From the NCBI RefSeq assembly GCF_013466605.1, contig NZ_CP059162.1:4030001-4094000 (forward strand): DNA of 64,000 nucleotides, given 5' to 3'. The position numbers were made by a program, and so were the translations under genes. This DNA comes from Pseudomonas chlororaphis subsp. aurantiaca (GTDB lineage: Bacteria > Pseudomonadota > Gammaproteobacteria > Pseudomonadales > Pseudomonadaceae). A model generated the notes under the pieces. The model was not told the DNA's origin and searched no databases. It saw only the letters and a list, made by a program, of their open reading frames with translations. Shown piece after piece: positions 49,101 to 54,553 of the stretch (the first letter of the stretch is position 1; each line of letters begins with the position of its first letter).

Positions 49101-51072
49101 AGCCCAGGGTGGTGGTCGCCAGAAAACGGTCACCTGTCTGCAACTGCAGCTGCCGCTGCATGGAAAACAGGAAATTACTCAGGCAGCCATGGGGAATGAC
49201 CACGCCCTTGGGCGTCCCGGTAGAGCCCGAGGTAAACAGTACATAGGCCGCATCGAGCCCAGCGCCAGTCGTTCGAAGTTTTTTTTGCGAAGACAGGCAA
49301 CTGAGCCACTCCTGCACCCGAGCATCGTCCAGCGCGCAGCATCTCACCCCGCGAGCAGGCCGATAGCGGCCACTGCGCTCGACCAGCATCAGAACCGGCT
49401 TGGCCACTTCAACAATAGTGTTCAGCCGTTCTTGCGGATAATAGGGATCCATCGGGATGTAGGTAGCCCCGACCTTGGCGATAGCCAGCAGGGCCACCAA
49501 CATCGACGTCGAACGTGACAGCGAGACCCCTACCCCGTCCCCCCTTGACACCTCCAGCTCGACGAGCAAATGGGCCATCCTGTTGACCCGATCATTGAGC
49601 TGCCTGTACGTAAGCTGCTCATCGCCGTGGCCGAGCGCCAGTGCCTCAGGGGTCCTCTCCACCTGGGCCTCGAACAACTCCGGCAGCGTAAGACGGGGCA
49701 ACTCGCAACTCGTCTGGTTGGGTTCGAGCAGGGCTCTTTGCGCCTCCTGCGGCGAAAGCAAGTTGAACAGCCCCACAGGCGACTGGGGGTTATTCAAGAC
49801 CCTAGTAAAAAGACCCTGCAAGCCATCGGCATAGCTTTCCAGTTGCGATTCGTCATACAGAAGACTGTTCGCATCCATGCCCAGAACAATATTTTCAGTT
49901 GCATCATCACAAAAGAAAAATATATTCAGATCTTTTGCCGGGCCATTGGCGATATTGTTCGGGGACGCCACAGCCTCACCAAACAAAGGCGTTCTGCCAA
50001 AACGTTCTATATTGACAGTCGCTTTAAACAGCTCCTGCTGGGTTGCCAGCAGGTTCAAGTCACGCAATATGTCTTCATAACGATACTGTTGATGAAGCAA
50101 GGTGGCCTTGACTTCCCTCCTGACCTTGCTCAAGACATCCTGCAAATTGTGCTTAGGCAAGATACTCAAGCGTATGGGCAGAATATTCGACATCAACCCT
50201 GGGATATTTCTCTGGGACTTTCCCACGCGCCCGGTGACAGGCAGGCCGACAACCACTTCCTGCTGACCGGTCATCTTGTACAGATACATGCAGGTCAGGG
50301 CTATGAGCAGTTGGGAAAAGTTGCAACCCAACTTCTCCGGCAATTCATGCAGCAGTGTTACCACGCCTGAAGAAAACGCTTTCCTGTAACGACAAGTTCC
50401 GGCGAGCGGTGCCTCTTTACGCGCCAGGCTCAAGGGTTCTGGAACATCCTGAAAACGCGACGTCCAATATTCTCTGTCACGCTCGAACTTTGCCGAGTTG
50501 CGATAGGCTATATCAGCAGCAACAAGTTCTTCGAAAGGACCAAAGGAACCTGGCGTCGGCACCTGATTAACCAGCAGGGAGCTATAGACCTCAGCCAGTC
50601 TATGGATAATCAGATGGCTACCCAGTCCGTCCTGAACGATATGATGATAGCGCTGATAGAAAATGAACTCATTCGCCGAAAGGCAGATAAGCGTGAACTT
50701 GAACAGGGGGGAGACGAATAAATCACAGGCCTGTTCAGTGTCGCCGAACATGTGCTCCCGTGCCATGGCCAAGGGCTCCGGGGCGTTGCTGAAGTCAATG
50801 AACTCCAGATCGAAATCCTCCTGCGGCTCAAGCGTCTGCCGAACCTCATGACACTCTCGATAGAGGCGGATGTGCAACGAAGAGGCCTCGGCGACCACCC
50901 GACAAACCGCCCTTTTAAAACAGGGAACATCCACCCTGCCCCTGATCAACCAGTAGTCACTACCGTTGTAGACCTGCGGTAAGTCGCTTAACTCATGACC
51001 TAAAAACACCCCCATCTGGGAAGAAGTCAAAGCGAAATCCCCACCACCCGCAACACTACTAATGCTACTCAT
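40153..51072 (-). CDS. Nonribosomal peptide synthetase A: modules 1-3, C-A-T-C-A-T-C-A-T-E
   Basis: The gene encodes 3,639 residues. C1 (HHIVQDG, about 145) resembles EntF/starter C domains. A1 (FDIAGLE, about 658) reads D-I-L-Q-V-G-V-I-W-K, close to the Gly code. T1 is FFDLGGHSLL (about 996). C2 (HHSAGDGGS, about 1181) and C3 (HHIASDGAS, about 2231) are LCL-like. A2 (FDASTFE, about 1702) reads D-A-F-W-L-G-G-T-F-K, a Val code. A3 (FDAAFWD, about 2766) reads D-A-W-T-V-A-A-V-C-K, a Phe code. T2 is FFELGGHSLL (about 2049) and T3 FFELGGDSIT (about 3102), the GGDS form that precedes epimerisation domains. E has HHLVVDGVSWRIL (about 3291) and VGWFTSLYPV. All A domains keep the invariant Lys (NGK). 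The first ~400 codons are AT-richer than the rest. Confidence 0.92.
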   Translation of the reverse strand: MSSISSVAGGGDFALTSSQMGVFLGHELSDLPQVYNGSDYWLIRGRVDVPCFKRAVCRVVAEASSLHIRLYRECHEVRQTLEPQEDFDLEFIDFSNAPEPLAMAREHMFGDTEQACDLFVSPLFKFTLICLSANEFIFYQRYHHIVQDGLGSHLIIHRLAEVYSSLLVNQVPTPGSFGPFEELVAADIAYRNSAKFERDREYWTSRFQDVPEPLSLARKEAPLAGTCRYRKAFSSGVVTLLHELPEKLGCNFSQLLIALTCMYLYKMTGQQEVVVGLPVTGRVGKSQRNIPGLMSNILPIRLSILPKHNLQDVLSKVRREVKATLLHQQYRYEDILRDLNLLATQQELFKATVNIERFGRTPLFGEAVASPNNIANGPAKDLNIFFFCDDATENIVLGMDANSLLYDESQLESYADGLQGLFTRVLNNPQSPVGLFNLLSPQEAQRALLEPNQTSCELPRLTLPELFEAQVERTPEALALGHGDEQLTYRQLNDRVNRMAHLLVELEVSRGDGVGVSLSRSTSMLVALLAIAKVGATYIPMDPYYPQERLNTIVEVAKPVLMLVERSGRYRPARGVRCCALDDARVQEWLSCLSSQKKLRTTGAGLDAAYVLFTSGSTGTPKGVVIPHGCLSNFLFSMQRQLQLQTGDRFLATTTLGFDIAGLELFLPLISGAQVIIASREAAVDPMLLAAQISHHRITHLQGTPALWQGLVEYQPQALASLTALVGGDSLGNRLAGEMCRLAQRVYHVYGPTETTIWSTLHRLDSDADEALSIGSPILNTQVYILDSGLQPLPAGQAGELYIAGQGLARGYLSRPDITSDRFVANPYGEKGSRMYRTGDLAYFGTDQRLYFLGRADNQVKIRGYRIELGEIEAALGLCPGVKNAVVVARAEPKQLVGYVVADEGQALSSQKLREAVGEQLPDYMVPAAIMILPVLPLTPNGKVNRAALPVPTFEARSVQLAITSQEQVLCGVFAEVLAIAPPGIDESFFDLGGHSLLAMQLVSRLRSIFQVELPLKAVFDAPTVGQLCEVIGRSGLAPSRAPLEKQPRPLLLPMSFAQQRLWFLEEVSPSSAYNMPLVLQMTGGLDEVGLRLAVQDVLLRHESLRTLLSRQEGVAVQQVVEATQLVFQLERQEIEAGQLQQCLLQACGQHFELSRELPVKGVLYALDAEHHVLLLLVHHSAGDGGSLRPLMNDLATAYRAWTQGGAPDWPALPVQYADYCLWQRQLLGDERTPTATCEQQIQYWKQQLAGLPDELRLATDHARRALPSHQGGQVALDLPASLYPALQALAQSNGASLFMVLQACLALFLHRMGAGTDIPLGTPVDGRTDQALTELVGFFVNTLVLRTDLSGDPDMPTLIARVRETTLQGIAHQDVPFERIVEELNPVRSLSRHPLFQIMLVLQNHERSTADFSPLKVEQQELQVSTAKFDLSFVFDEDRGSGLLRGHIEYATDLYEVRTVTALAERLVRLLEAVVEQPQQRISQFALLAPEERRQVLQAWNDTSRPLPEGSLAALFERQVRRTPEAIAVSAGQQRLSYRQLNTLANRLAHRLTVLTNDREPCIGLLLERSIECVVAMLATIKMGGAYVPLRPGDPVERQQMMLDDAGVRILLSESAMGRPALRVEQVVFVDEDSTLFAEDFDDLRLQVAPDSLAYIMYSSGSTGAPKGIAVTQENIIGLACDQSWRQGDYQRVLLHSSIAFDASTFEFWVPLLHGGRLIVAPRGELDVATLADIIVREEVSALWLTAGLFRLIAEEEPGCLAGVRQVLAGGDVLPKAAVAALLARHPQQTIINGYGPTEATTFTTLHRMNSKPPHTTSVPIGSPLDNTRVYVLDDYLQPVPVGVRGELYIAGSGLARGYVNNAGLTARHFVANPFGAPGERLYRTGDLVRWHADQVLEYLGRGDSQLKIRGFRIETGEVEAVLALCPGVAQVLVKDFEDRPGNKQLVAYVIAQEGVSCGQADVILHARTHLPDYMVPAAVTLLEQFPLTANGKIDQRALPAPEFIGGQGRDARNVQEDLLCRLFADTLGVDAVGIDDNFFELGGHSLLAMRLINSIRKTFNVELSVRSLFEAPCVAQLGEQLTQGAPARPALQARPRPEQLRLSFAQQRLWLIDRIEGRKATYNMPLVVHLDGTVDEQALATALNDVVQRHESLRTRFHEQSDGQAYQYIVSAEAAACELLCHDVTAEQLPGALAQASQHLFDLARENPFRAWLFRQGPQRSVLLLLMHHIASDGASLEPLLEDFSASYNARLQGQAPQWQALSVQYADYTLWQRDLLGDGHDAESTLSRLLDYWKKTLDDLPQELPLPFDRPRGLTASYHGEHLQFLIEPALHQALQNLARQHNASLYMLLQAALSVLLNRLGGGIDIPLGMAIAGRTDAALAPLVGFFTNTLVLRSDVSGNPSFSTLLKRVREQALQAYAHQEVPFETLVEALNPERSLARHPLFQVMLVLQNQARGTLELDQLQSRVEVPQLQVAKFDLTFNIIEGQSYGGQAGELKGEIEYATDLFDEQTVSRIAGYFISLLSSIVQAPQTPIAQLPMLAAQERQQMLVDWSANLRETLPARTFPEQFEYFVQHSPDALALLGDGIRLTYAQLNQRAERLARYMRMQGVGVEDVVAVALPRSVEMIVSLLAILKAGAAYLSLDPDYPLERLRYMLEDAAPRLLLSNRPISCRLCAACPCVYLDDSETQALLAGLSDSPAVSLSSGLQVDNAAYVIYTSGSTGRPKAVWVTHRGINSLATSVREAFKITTQSRVLQFASPSFDAAFWDISMALLNGARLVIADADSLLPGEALSRLIDEQGVTHATLPPVGLAVMPRENTLPTLDTLVVAGDACQPELVEHWSKGRRMINAYGPSEATVCSTFSPPLSGRTPLSIGSPIINSQVYVLDRYLQPVPPGVDGDLYIAGQGLARGYMKQPQLTAERFVANPYGAPGSRMYRSGDVARWRADGQLVFVGRADQQIKIRGFRVELGEIESVLLQHEAVAQVAVIMRESASGHKQLLGYVVPHDADFDPRNLRQYLLAQLPDYMVPAALIKLGSIPTTPNGKLDRRALPEPEKTQGDTRRARNRKEGTLCELFAEVLALEHVGIDDSFFELGGDSITAIQLVARARLKGWRLLPRQIFEHKNPAALAQQLEPLEEVSGEEQVAAIGTLPATPIIHWLADNPGSIEGFAQSVLLQVPSQLSEPTLRQLMALLVCHHDVLRLRAVRRTGQSWTLEVPGADQAESAFTLQVVNAAALDDEQLRQSIVVHAEQAKRRLSPEQGRMAAVVWFERGPGKPGRLLWILHHLVVDGVSWRILVSDLEAAWQALVADRIPMLAPVQTSFRAWAHKLADEAAGRAGQLPYWSGVLNTPDPLLSARALDPEQDTTQHSASLQVELPGSFTQPLLGSVPALFHGGVNDVLLAAFALAICDWRRRFAVEQGTAVLLDVEGHGRETVAGAELSRTVGWFTSLYPVCLDPGRVRGEDPTSLGQAIKRVKEQLRQVPGNGLDFGLLRYLDPTTAPQLAALGSRQIGFNYMGRLAAGNERDWAPVEDSALLDPAADADFALPHGISLNAVARERAGETVLVAHWTWAEQLFDATDIQALAERWFHWLRAFSQLGDTSGVGGLTPSDLAMVSVEQSALDKLQSKWKKKK

Positions 51073-51112
51073 CCCTGAACCACCTCAGGCCTTAAAGCCT
51101 AAAACAGATTAC

Positions 51113-51136
51113 TTGCGCGCAAGCGCATGCGCGCAA
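51113..51136. promoter_or_regulatory. Perfect 9-bp hairpin in the mbtH-NRPS leader
   Basis: TTGCGCGCA, six bases, then TGCGCGCAA lies 41 bases upstream of the first NRPS gene within the 202-base gap after mbtH. It has no T tract in either direction. It could be a protein-binding palindrome, an mRNA processing or stability element, or an attenuator that sets the mbtH:NRPS ratio. Confidence 0.6.
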
Positions 51137-51274
51137 CGCAGAATCGTCACAAAAAAAGCCAAGGTACAAACCAAGGAGACTCAAAAGAGTGCAGGTACCT
51201 TTCCAGGCACTACGCTCTTAGTCTTCTCGGCCGAATACGGAATTCATTACAGCCTTATGAAGAGCGGCAAACTT

Positions 51275-51484
51275 TCATCCGCCCATCACTTTGACCAGAC
51301 TTGCAGGACGCATATCACGCCAGTTGTCATTTATATAGTCAAGACAGGCCTGCCGAGCAGCAGGGCCAAACTTCTGACGCCAGCCTTTTGGACACTCCAT
51401 GAATTCCGGCCACAGTGAGTACTGCCCCTCGTCATTCACCAGCACAGCAAAACTCAACTCGTCATTTTCAAAAGGATTAGTCAT
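51275..51484 (-). CDS. MbtH-like protein
   Basis: The gene encodes 69 residues with the full MbtH signature: [26 protein letters not shown], then [25 protein letters not shown] and DMRPASL. MbtH proteins bind NRPS adenylation domains and are often required for folding and activity. It lies 202 bases upstream of NRPS A on the same strand and is evidently the first gene of the peptide locus. GGTGAG precedes the ATG. A, T-rich sequence lies upstream, where the operon promoter must be. Confidence 0.95.
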   Translation of the reverse strand: MTNPFENDELSFAVLVNDEGQYSLWPEFMECPKGWRQKFGPAARQACLDYINDNWRDMRPASLVKVMGG

Positions 51485-52011
51485 ACATTCTCACCACGAC
51501 AGTTCAACAATAAAACTTATATTCCATACCGGGCCCGGAGGAGACGCAAGAATGCACACTAGCAAACTGAAGATCAATTAAATTTGAACTCCAAAGCCAA
51601 GGGCAATATGACATCATTACAGTTTCGCTTGCGTATTAAATACAGATACCCCAACTTTCAGAAGTATCCGACAATCGAACGGCTCGATTCCCGCATTTTT
51701 CACCCAGACAAAGATAAATCTGAATTTTTCTTCAGATACATCTTACCGATCGCTCTCAGAGTTGATTCCCCCGTATTAAGCCCCTATCAACTTATTCATC
51801 TTTATAAAAACCATGTACAGATGAACCGCTTATCAATGGAGCCCTCGGACGGGGCATCTCGGGCAAAGCCGATGCGCCTTGCTGCACGCATGACACCCCC
51901 CACCACCAATGGCCATGCGCATCAGAGAATGCGGCAGAAACCTTTTCGAGCTGGCAGAATTGCACTTCGTTCGCCCCGCTCCCCACCGGAGCCAGACCCA
52001 GGACTCGCCTC
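51485..52011. other. AT-rich intergenic region upstream of mbtH
   Basis: In this 527-base region, a hand count over 51601-51780 gives 74 of 180 G+C (41%), against above 60% in most flanking genes. It must contain the promoter of the mbtH-NRPS operon, but I found no convincing -35/-10, LuxR-type or iron-regulatory site. A plus-strand open frame (TTG 51584 to 52021) lacks a ribosome site and ends inside the next gene; I do not annotate it. Confidence 0.6.
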
Positions 52012-52365
52012 ATGCAAATGACCACCGCCCACCTGATCGCCAACCCGTGCGACGACGAAGAAGACAACATGGCCATGCTCTGCTGCCATAGCAACCAGGG
52101 CGAGATGTTCCTGATGACCCGCTACCCGGACGAAGGCGAGCTGGAGATCACCCTGGACGGCGAACCTTCGACCCTCGACGGGGTGAAAGTCACCCTGGGC
52201 CCGACCCGCCTGCTGATCGAAATCGCCGCGGCCGACGCCGACGCGCTCAATGGCAGCGATCATCTGGAGATTCGCCACAACACCGCGGCGGCGGACCTGG
52301 CGGAAGTCGAGCAAACCCTGCGCAACATTCTCAAGGGCACCGGCACCTATATCAGCGAGCTTTGA
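52012..52365 (+). CDS. Conserved-looking hypothetical protein, acidic, 117 residues
   Basis: The start is the ATG 52012 or 52018 (MQMTTAHLIANPCDDEEDNMAMLCCHSNQGEMFLMTRYPDEGELEITLDG). The protein is acidic, cytoplasmic by composition (no signal or membrane segment) and has regular strands followed by a C-terminal helix (AEVEQTLRNILKGTG). Codon use is typical high-GC Pseudomonas, unlike the AT-rich stretch just upstream. I recognise no family. Confidence 0.7.
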   Translation: MQMTTAHLIANPCDDEEDNMAMLCCHSNQGEMFLMTRYPDEGELEITLDGEPSTLDGVKVTLGPTRLLIEIAAADADALNGSDHLEIRHNTAAADLAEVEQTLRNILKGTGTYISEL

Positions 52366-52436
52366 TTTCTATGGGCTTTGATCCACGAGCTGTGAGCAAG
52401 CGACTGGTTTCTTGACAAGAAACCGGCGCCCCGGCA

Positions 52437-52447
52437 TTGTCTGACAA
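52437..52447. promoter_or_regulatory. FadR-type operator upstream of the GntR regulator gene
   Basis: TTGTCTGACAA is a perfect palindrome around a central T and fits the FadR-subfamily consensus TNGTNNNACNA. It lies 25 bases before the regulator start, suggesting autoregulation. An identical copy sits before lhgO. Confidence 0.75.
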
Positions 52448-52471
52448 CCTGACTTACGAGCCACCTCCTCC

Positions 52472-53182
52472 ATGCTTCAACTCCAGCGCCCCGACACCCT
52501 GGTCGAACGAGTGGTCAACGCCATCCGCAAGGAAATCGACTCCGGCCGCCTGACCGCCGAATCGCGCCTGCCGACCGAACAACAATTGACCGAGCAACTG
52601 AACGTCAGCCGCTCGGTGGTGCGCGAGGCCGTGGCACAGCTCAAGGCCGATGGCATCCTGGTCAGCCGCCGCGGGCTGGGCTCGTTCATTTCGCAGAACC
52701 CCAACGGCAGCGTGTTCCGTTTTCCCAGCCAGAAGGGACGCAAGCCCGACCTGGTGCAGATGTTCGAAATGCGCCTGTGGATCGAGACCCAGGCCGCCTC
52801 CATCGCCGCCCAGCGCCGCGACGACGCCGACCTGAAGCGGATGCGCACGGCCCTGCAAGAGATGCACGAGCGGCGCAGCGATCTGGCCGCGGCCGCCCTG
52901 GCCGACGTGGAGTTCCACCGGGCCATCGCCGACGCCAGCAAGAACCACTACTTCGTCGCCTTCCATGATTTTCTCCGTGGCCAGTTGGCCGAAGCGCGGC
53001 GCACCGCCTGGGAAAACTCGGCGGCCCATTCGGTCGGCGGCTCCGCCGATGCCGGCCGCGAACACCAGGCACTGTACGAAGCCATCGCCGCCGGTGACCG
53101 GCAGCAGGCCGCCGCCTGCGCCGAAGCGCACCTGCGGGCCGCGGCCAAACGCTTGAAAATCGACCTGCCGAGTATCGATTGA
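52472..53182 (+). CDS. FadR-subfamily GntR transcription regulator of the lhgO cluster
   Basis: A 236-residue regulator. The N-terminal winged helix-turn-helix (about 8-75) reads LVERVVNAIRKEIDSGRL, RLPTEQQLTEQLNVSRSVVREAVAQLKADGILVSRRGLGSFI. The C-terminal all-helical FCD domain (about 90-225) carries the metal/ligand residues seen as FEMRLWIETQAA, DVEFHRAIADASKN and EHQALYEAIAAGD, the usual D-H-H triad. Ligands of this class are often carboxylates or hydroxy acids, consistent with control of L-2-hydroxyglutarate oxidation next door. The short distance to its own operator suggests repression. Confidence 0.9.
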   Translation: MLQLQRPDTLVERVVNAIRKEIDSGRLTAESRLPTEQQLTEQLNVSRSVVREAVAQLKADGILVSRRGLGSFISQNPNGSVFRFPSQKGRKPDLVQMFEMRLWIETQAASIAAQRRDDADLKRMRTALQEMHERRSDLAAAALADVEFHRAIADASKNHYFVAFHDFLRGQLAEARRTAWENSAAHSVGGSADAGREHQALYEAIAAGDRQQAAACAEAHLRAAAKRLKIDLPSID

Positions 53183-53206
53183 ATCCCTGAAACCCACTGT
53201 CTGGCG

Positions 53207-53234
53207 GACGCTGCCGTGCGGCGTCTTTTGTTTA
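53207..53234 (+). terminator. Terminator after the FadR-type regulator gene
   Basis: GACGCTGCCG TG CGGCGTC forms a nearly perfect GC-rich stem followed by TTTTGTTT, 24 bases past the regulator stop and just before the lhgO operator. Confidence 0.6.
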
Positions 53235-53241
53235 CCTATCT

Positions 53242-53252
53242 TTGTCTGACAA
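53242..53252. promoter_or_regulatory. FadR-type operator upstream of lhgO
   Basis: The TTGTCTGACAA palindrome is identical to the copy at 52437-52447; the shared stretch extends to 16 bases (TTGTCTGACAACCTGA). It lies 45 bases before the lhgO start, where it could cover the promoter. Confidence 0.75.
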
Positions 53253-53296
53253 CCTGATGATCAGACTCAAACAAGAATAACCAAGGTGACATCTGC

Positions 53297-54490
53297 ATGA
53301 TCTACGACTACTGCATCATCGGCGGCGGCATCGTTGGCCTCGCCACCGCCATGGCGCTGCTCGAACGCCAGCCCGGCGCTTCGCTGCTGATTCTGGAAAA
53401 GGAAAACGTCCTGGCCCGGCACCAGACCGGCCATAACAGCGGCGTAATCCACGCCGGCATCTACTATGCCCCGGGCAGCCTCAAGGCCGACCTGTGCAAG
53501 CGCGGCGCCCAGGCGACCAAGGATTTCTGCACCCAGCACCAGATCAAGTTCGAGGTCTGCGGCAAGCTGCTGGTGGCCTCCACGCCGCTGGAAGTCGAGC
53601 GCATGCATGCCTTGTACGAGCGCTCGCAGCAGAACGGCCTGAAGGTCGAACAGCTGGACGCGAAAGAGCTGCAACGGCGCGAACCGAACATCGTCGGCCT
53701 CGGCGGCCTGTTCCTCGATGCCACCGGCATCGTCGACTACAAGCAGGTGTGCGAAGCCATGGCCCGGGTCATCCAGAAAGCCGGCGGCGAAGTGCAGTTG
53801 CAGACCACGGTGCGCGCCATCGTCGAAACCGCCGACCAGGTCACCATCAGCAGCGACGACAAGGTCTGGAGCGCCCGCCAACTGGTGGCCTGCGCCGGCC
53901 TGCAATCGGATCGCCTGGCGGCCCTGGCCGGGGTCAGGATCGACCACCAGATCATCCCGTTCCGTGGTGAGTACTTCCGCCTGCCGGCGGCGAAGAACAA
54001 CATCGTCAATCACCTGATCTACCCGATTCCCGATCCGGAGCTGCCGTTTCTCGGCGTGCACCTGACCCGCATGATCGACGGCAGCGTCACCGTCGGCCCC
54101 AACGCCGTGCTCGGCCTGGGCCGGGAGAACTATCGCAAGTTCTCCATCAACTGGCGCGACGTGGCCGAGTACGCAACCTTCCCCGGCTTCTGGAAAACCC
54201 TCTGGAACAACCTCGGTTCCGGCACCACGGAGATGAAGAACTCATTGTTCAAGCGCGGCTACCTGGAGCAGTGCCGCAAATACTGCCCGTCCCTGGAAGT
54301 CGACGACCTGCTGCCTTATGAAGCAGGGATTCGCGCCCAGGCGGTAATGCGCGACGGCACCCTGGTGCACGACTTCCTGTTCGCCGAAACCCCGCGCATG
54401 GTGCACGTCTGCAATGCCCCCTCGCCGGCCGCGACCTCGGCCATCCCTATCGGCCAGATGATTGCCGAGAGAATTCTCAAAGCCCGCTGA
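53297..54490 (+). CDS. lhgO: L-2-hydroxyglutarate oxidase
   Basis: A 397-residue FAD-dependent oxidoreductase of the DAO family. The dinucleotide-binding motif IIGGGIVGLATAMALLE is at residues 7-23. Other family motifs are LARHQTGHNSGVIHAGIYYAPGSLKADLC (flavin contact), REPNIVGLGGLFLDATGIVDY and HLTRMIDGSVTVGPNAVLG. LhgO oxidises L-2-hydroxyglutarate to 2-oxoglutarate and passes electrons to the membrane quinone pool. In other Pseudomonas it pairs with csiD (glutarate hydroxylase), which is absent here; instead a regulator precedes it and an MHS transporter follows after 63 bases. Confidence 0.93.
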   Translation: MIYDYCIIGGGIVGLATAMALLERQPGASLLILEKENVLARHQTGHNSGVIHAGIYYAPGSLKADLCKRGAQATKDFCTQHQIKFEVCGKLLVASTPLEVERMHALYERSQQNGLKVEQLDAKELQRREPNIVGLGGLFLDATGIVDYKQVCEAMARVIQKAGGEVQLQTTVRAIVETADQVTISSDDKVWSARQLVACAGLQSDRLAALAGVRIDHQIIPFRGEYFRLPAAKNNIVNHLIYPIPDPELPFLGVHLTRMIDGSVTVGPNAVLGLGRENYRKFSINWRDVAEYATFPGFWKTLWNNLGSGTTEMKNSLFKRGYLEQCRKYCPSLEVDDLLPYEAGIRAQAVMRDGTLVHDFLFAETPRMVHVCNAPSPAATSAIPIGQMIAERILKAR

Positions 54491-54553
54491 TCCCCGCTGC
54501 ACGGGTGCCTGGCGCCCGCTTGAAAATAACTACAAACAACAAGGAATCCTCAG

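Noticed and set aside
33041..51484. Assigning the NRPS locus to pyoverdine or a known Pseudomonas lipopeptide
   Set aside because: No ornithine-modifying, TonB-receptor, LuxR or MacAB-type genes are present, and the module order with tandem LCL domains, a single E domain and one TE does not match those I know.
51584..52021. A 145-codon plus-strand frame upstream of the 117-residue hypothetical gene
   Set aside because: TTG start without a ribosome site, composition changes abruptly midway, and it overlaps the better-supported next gene.
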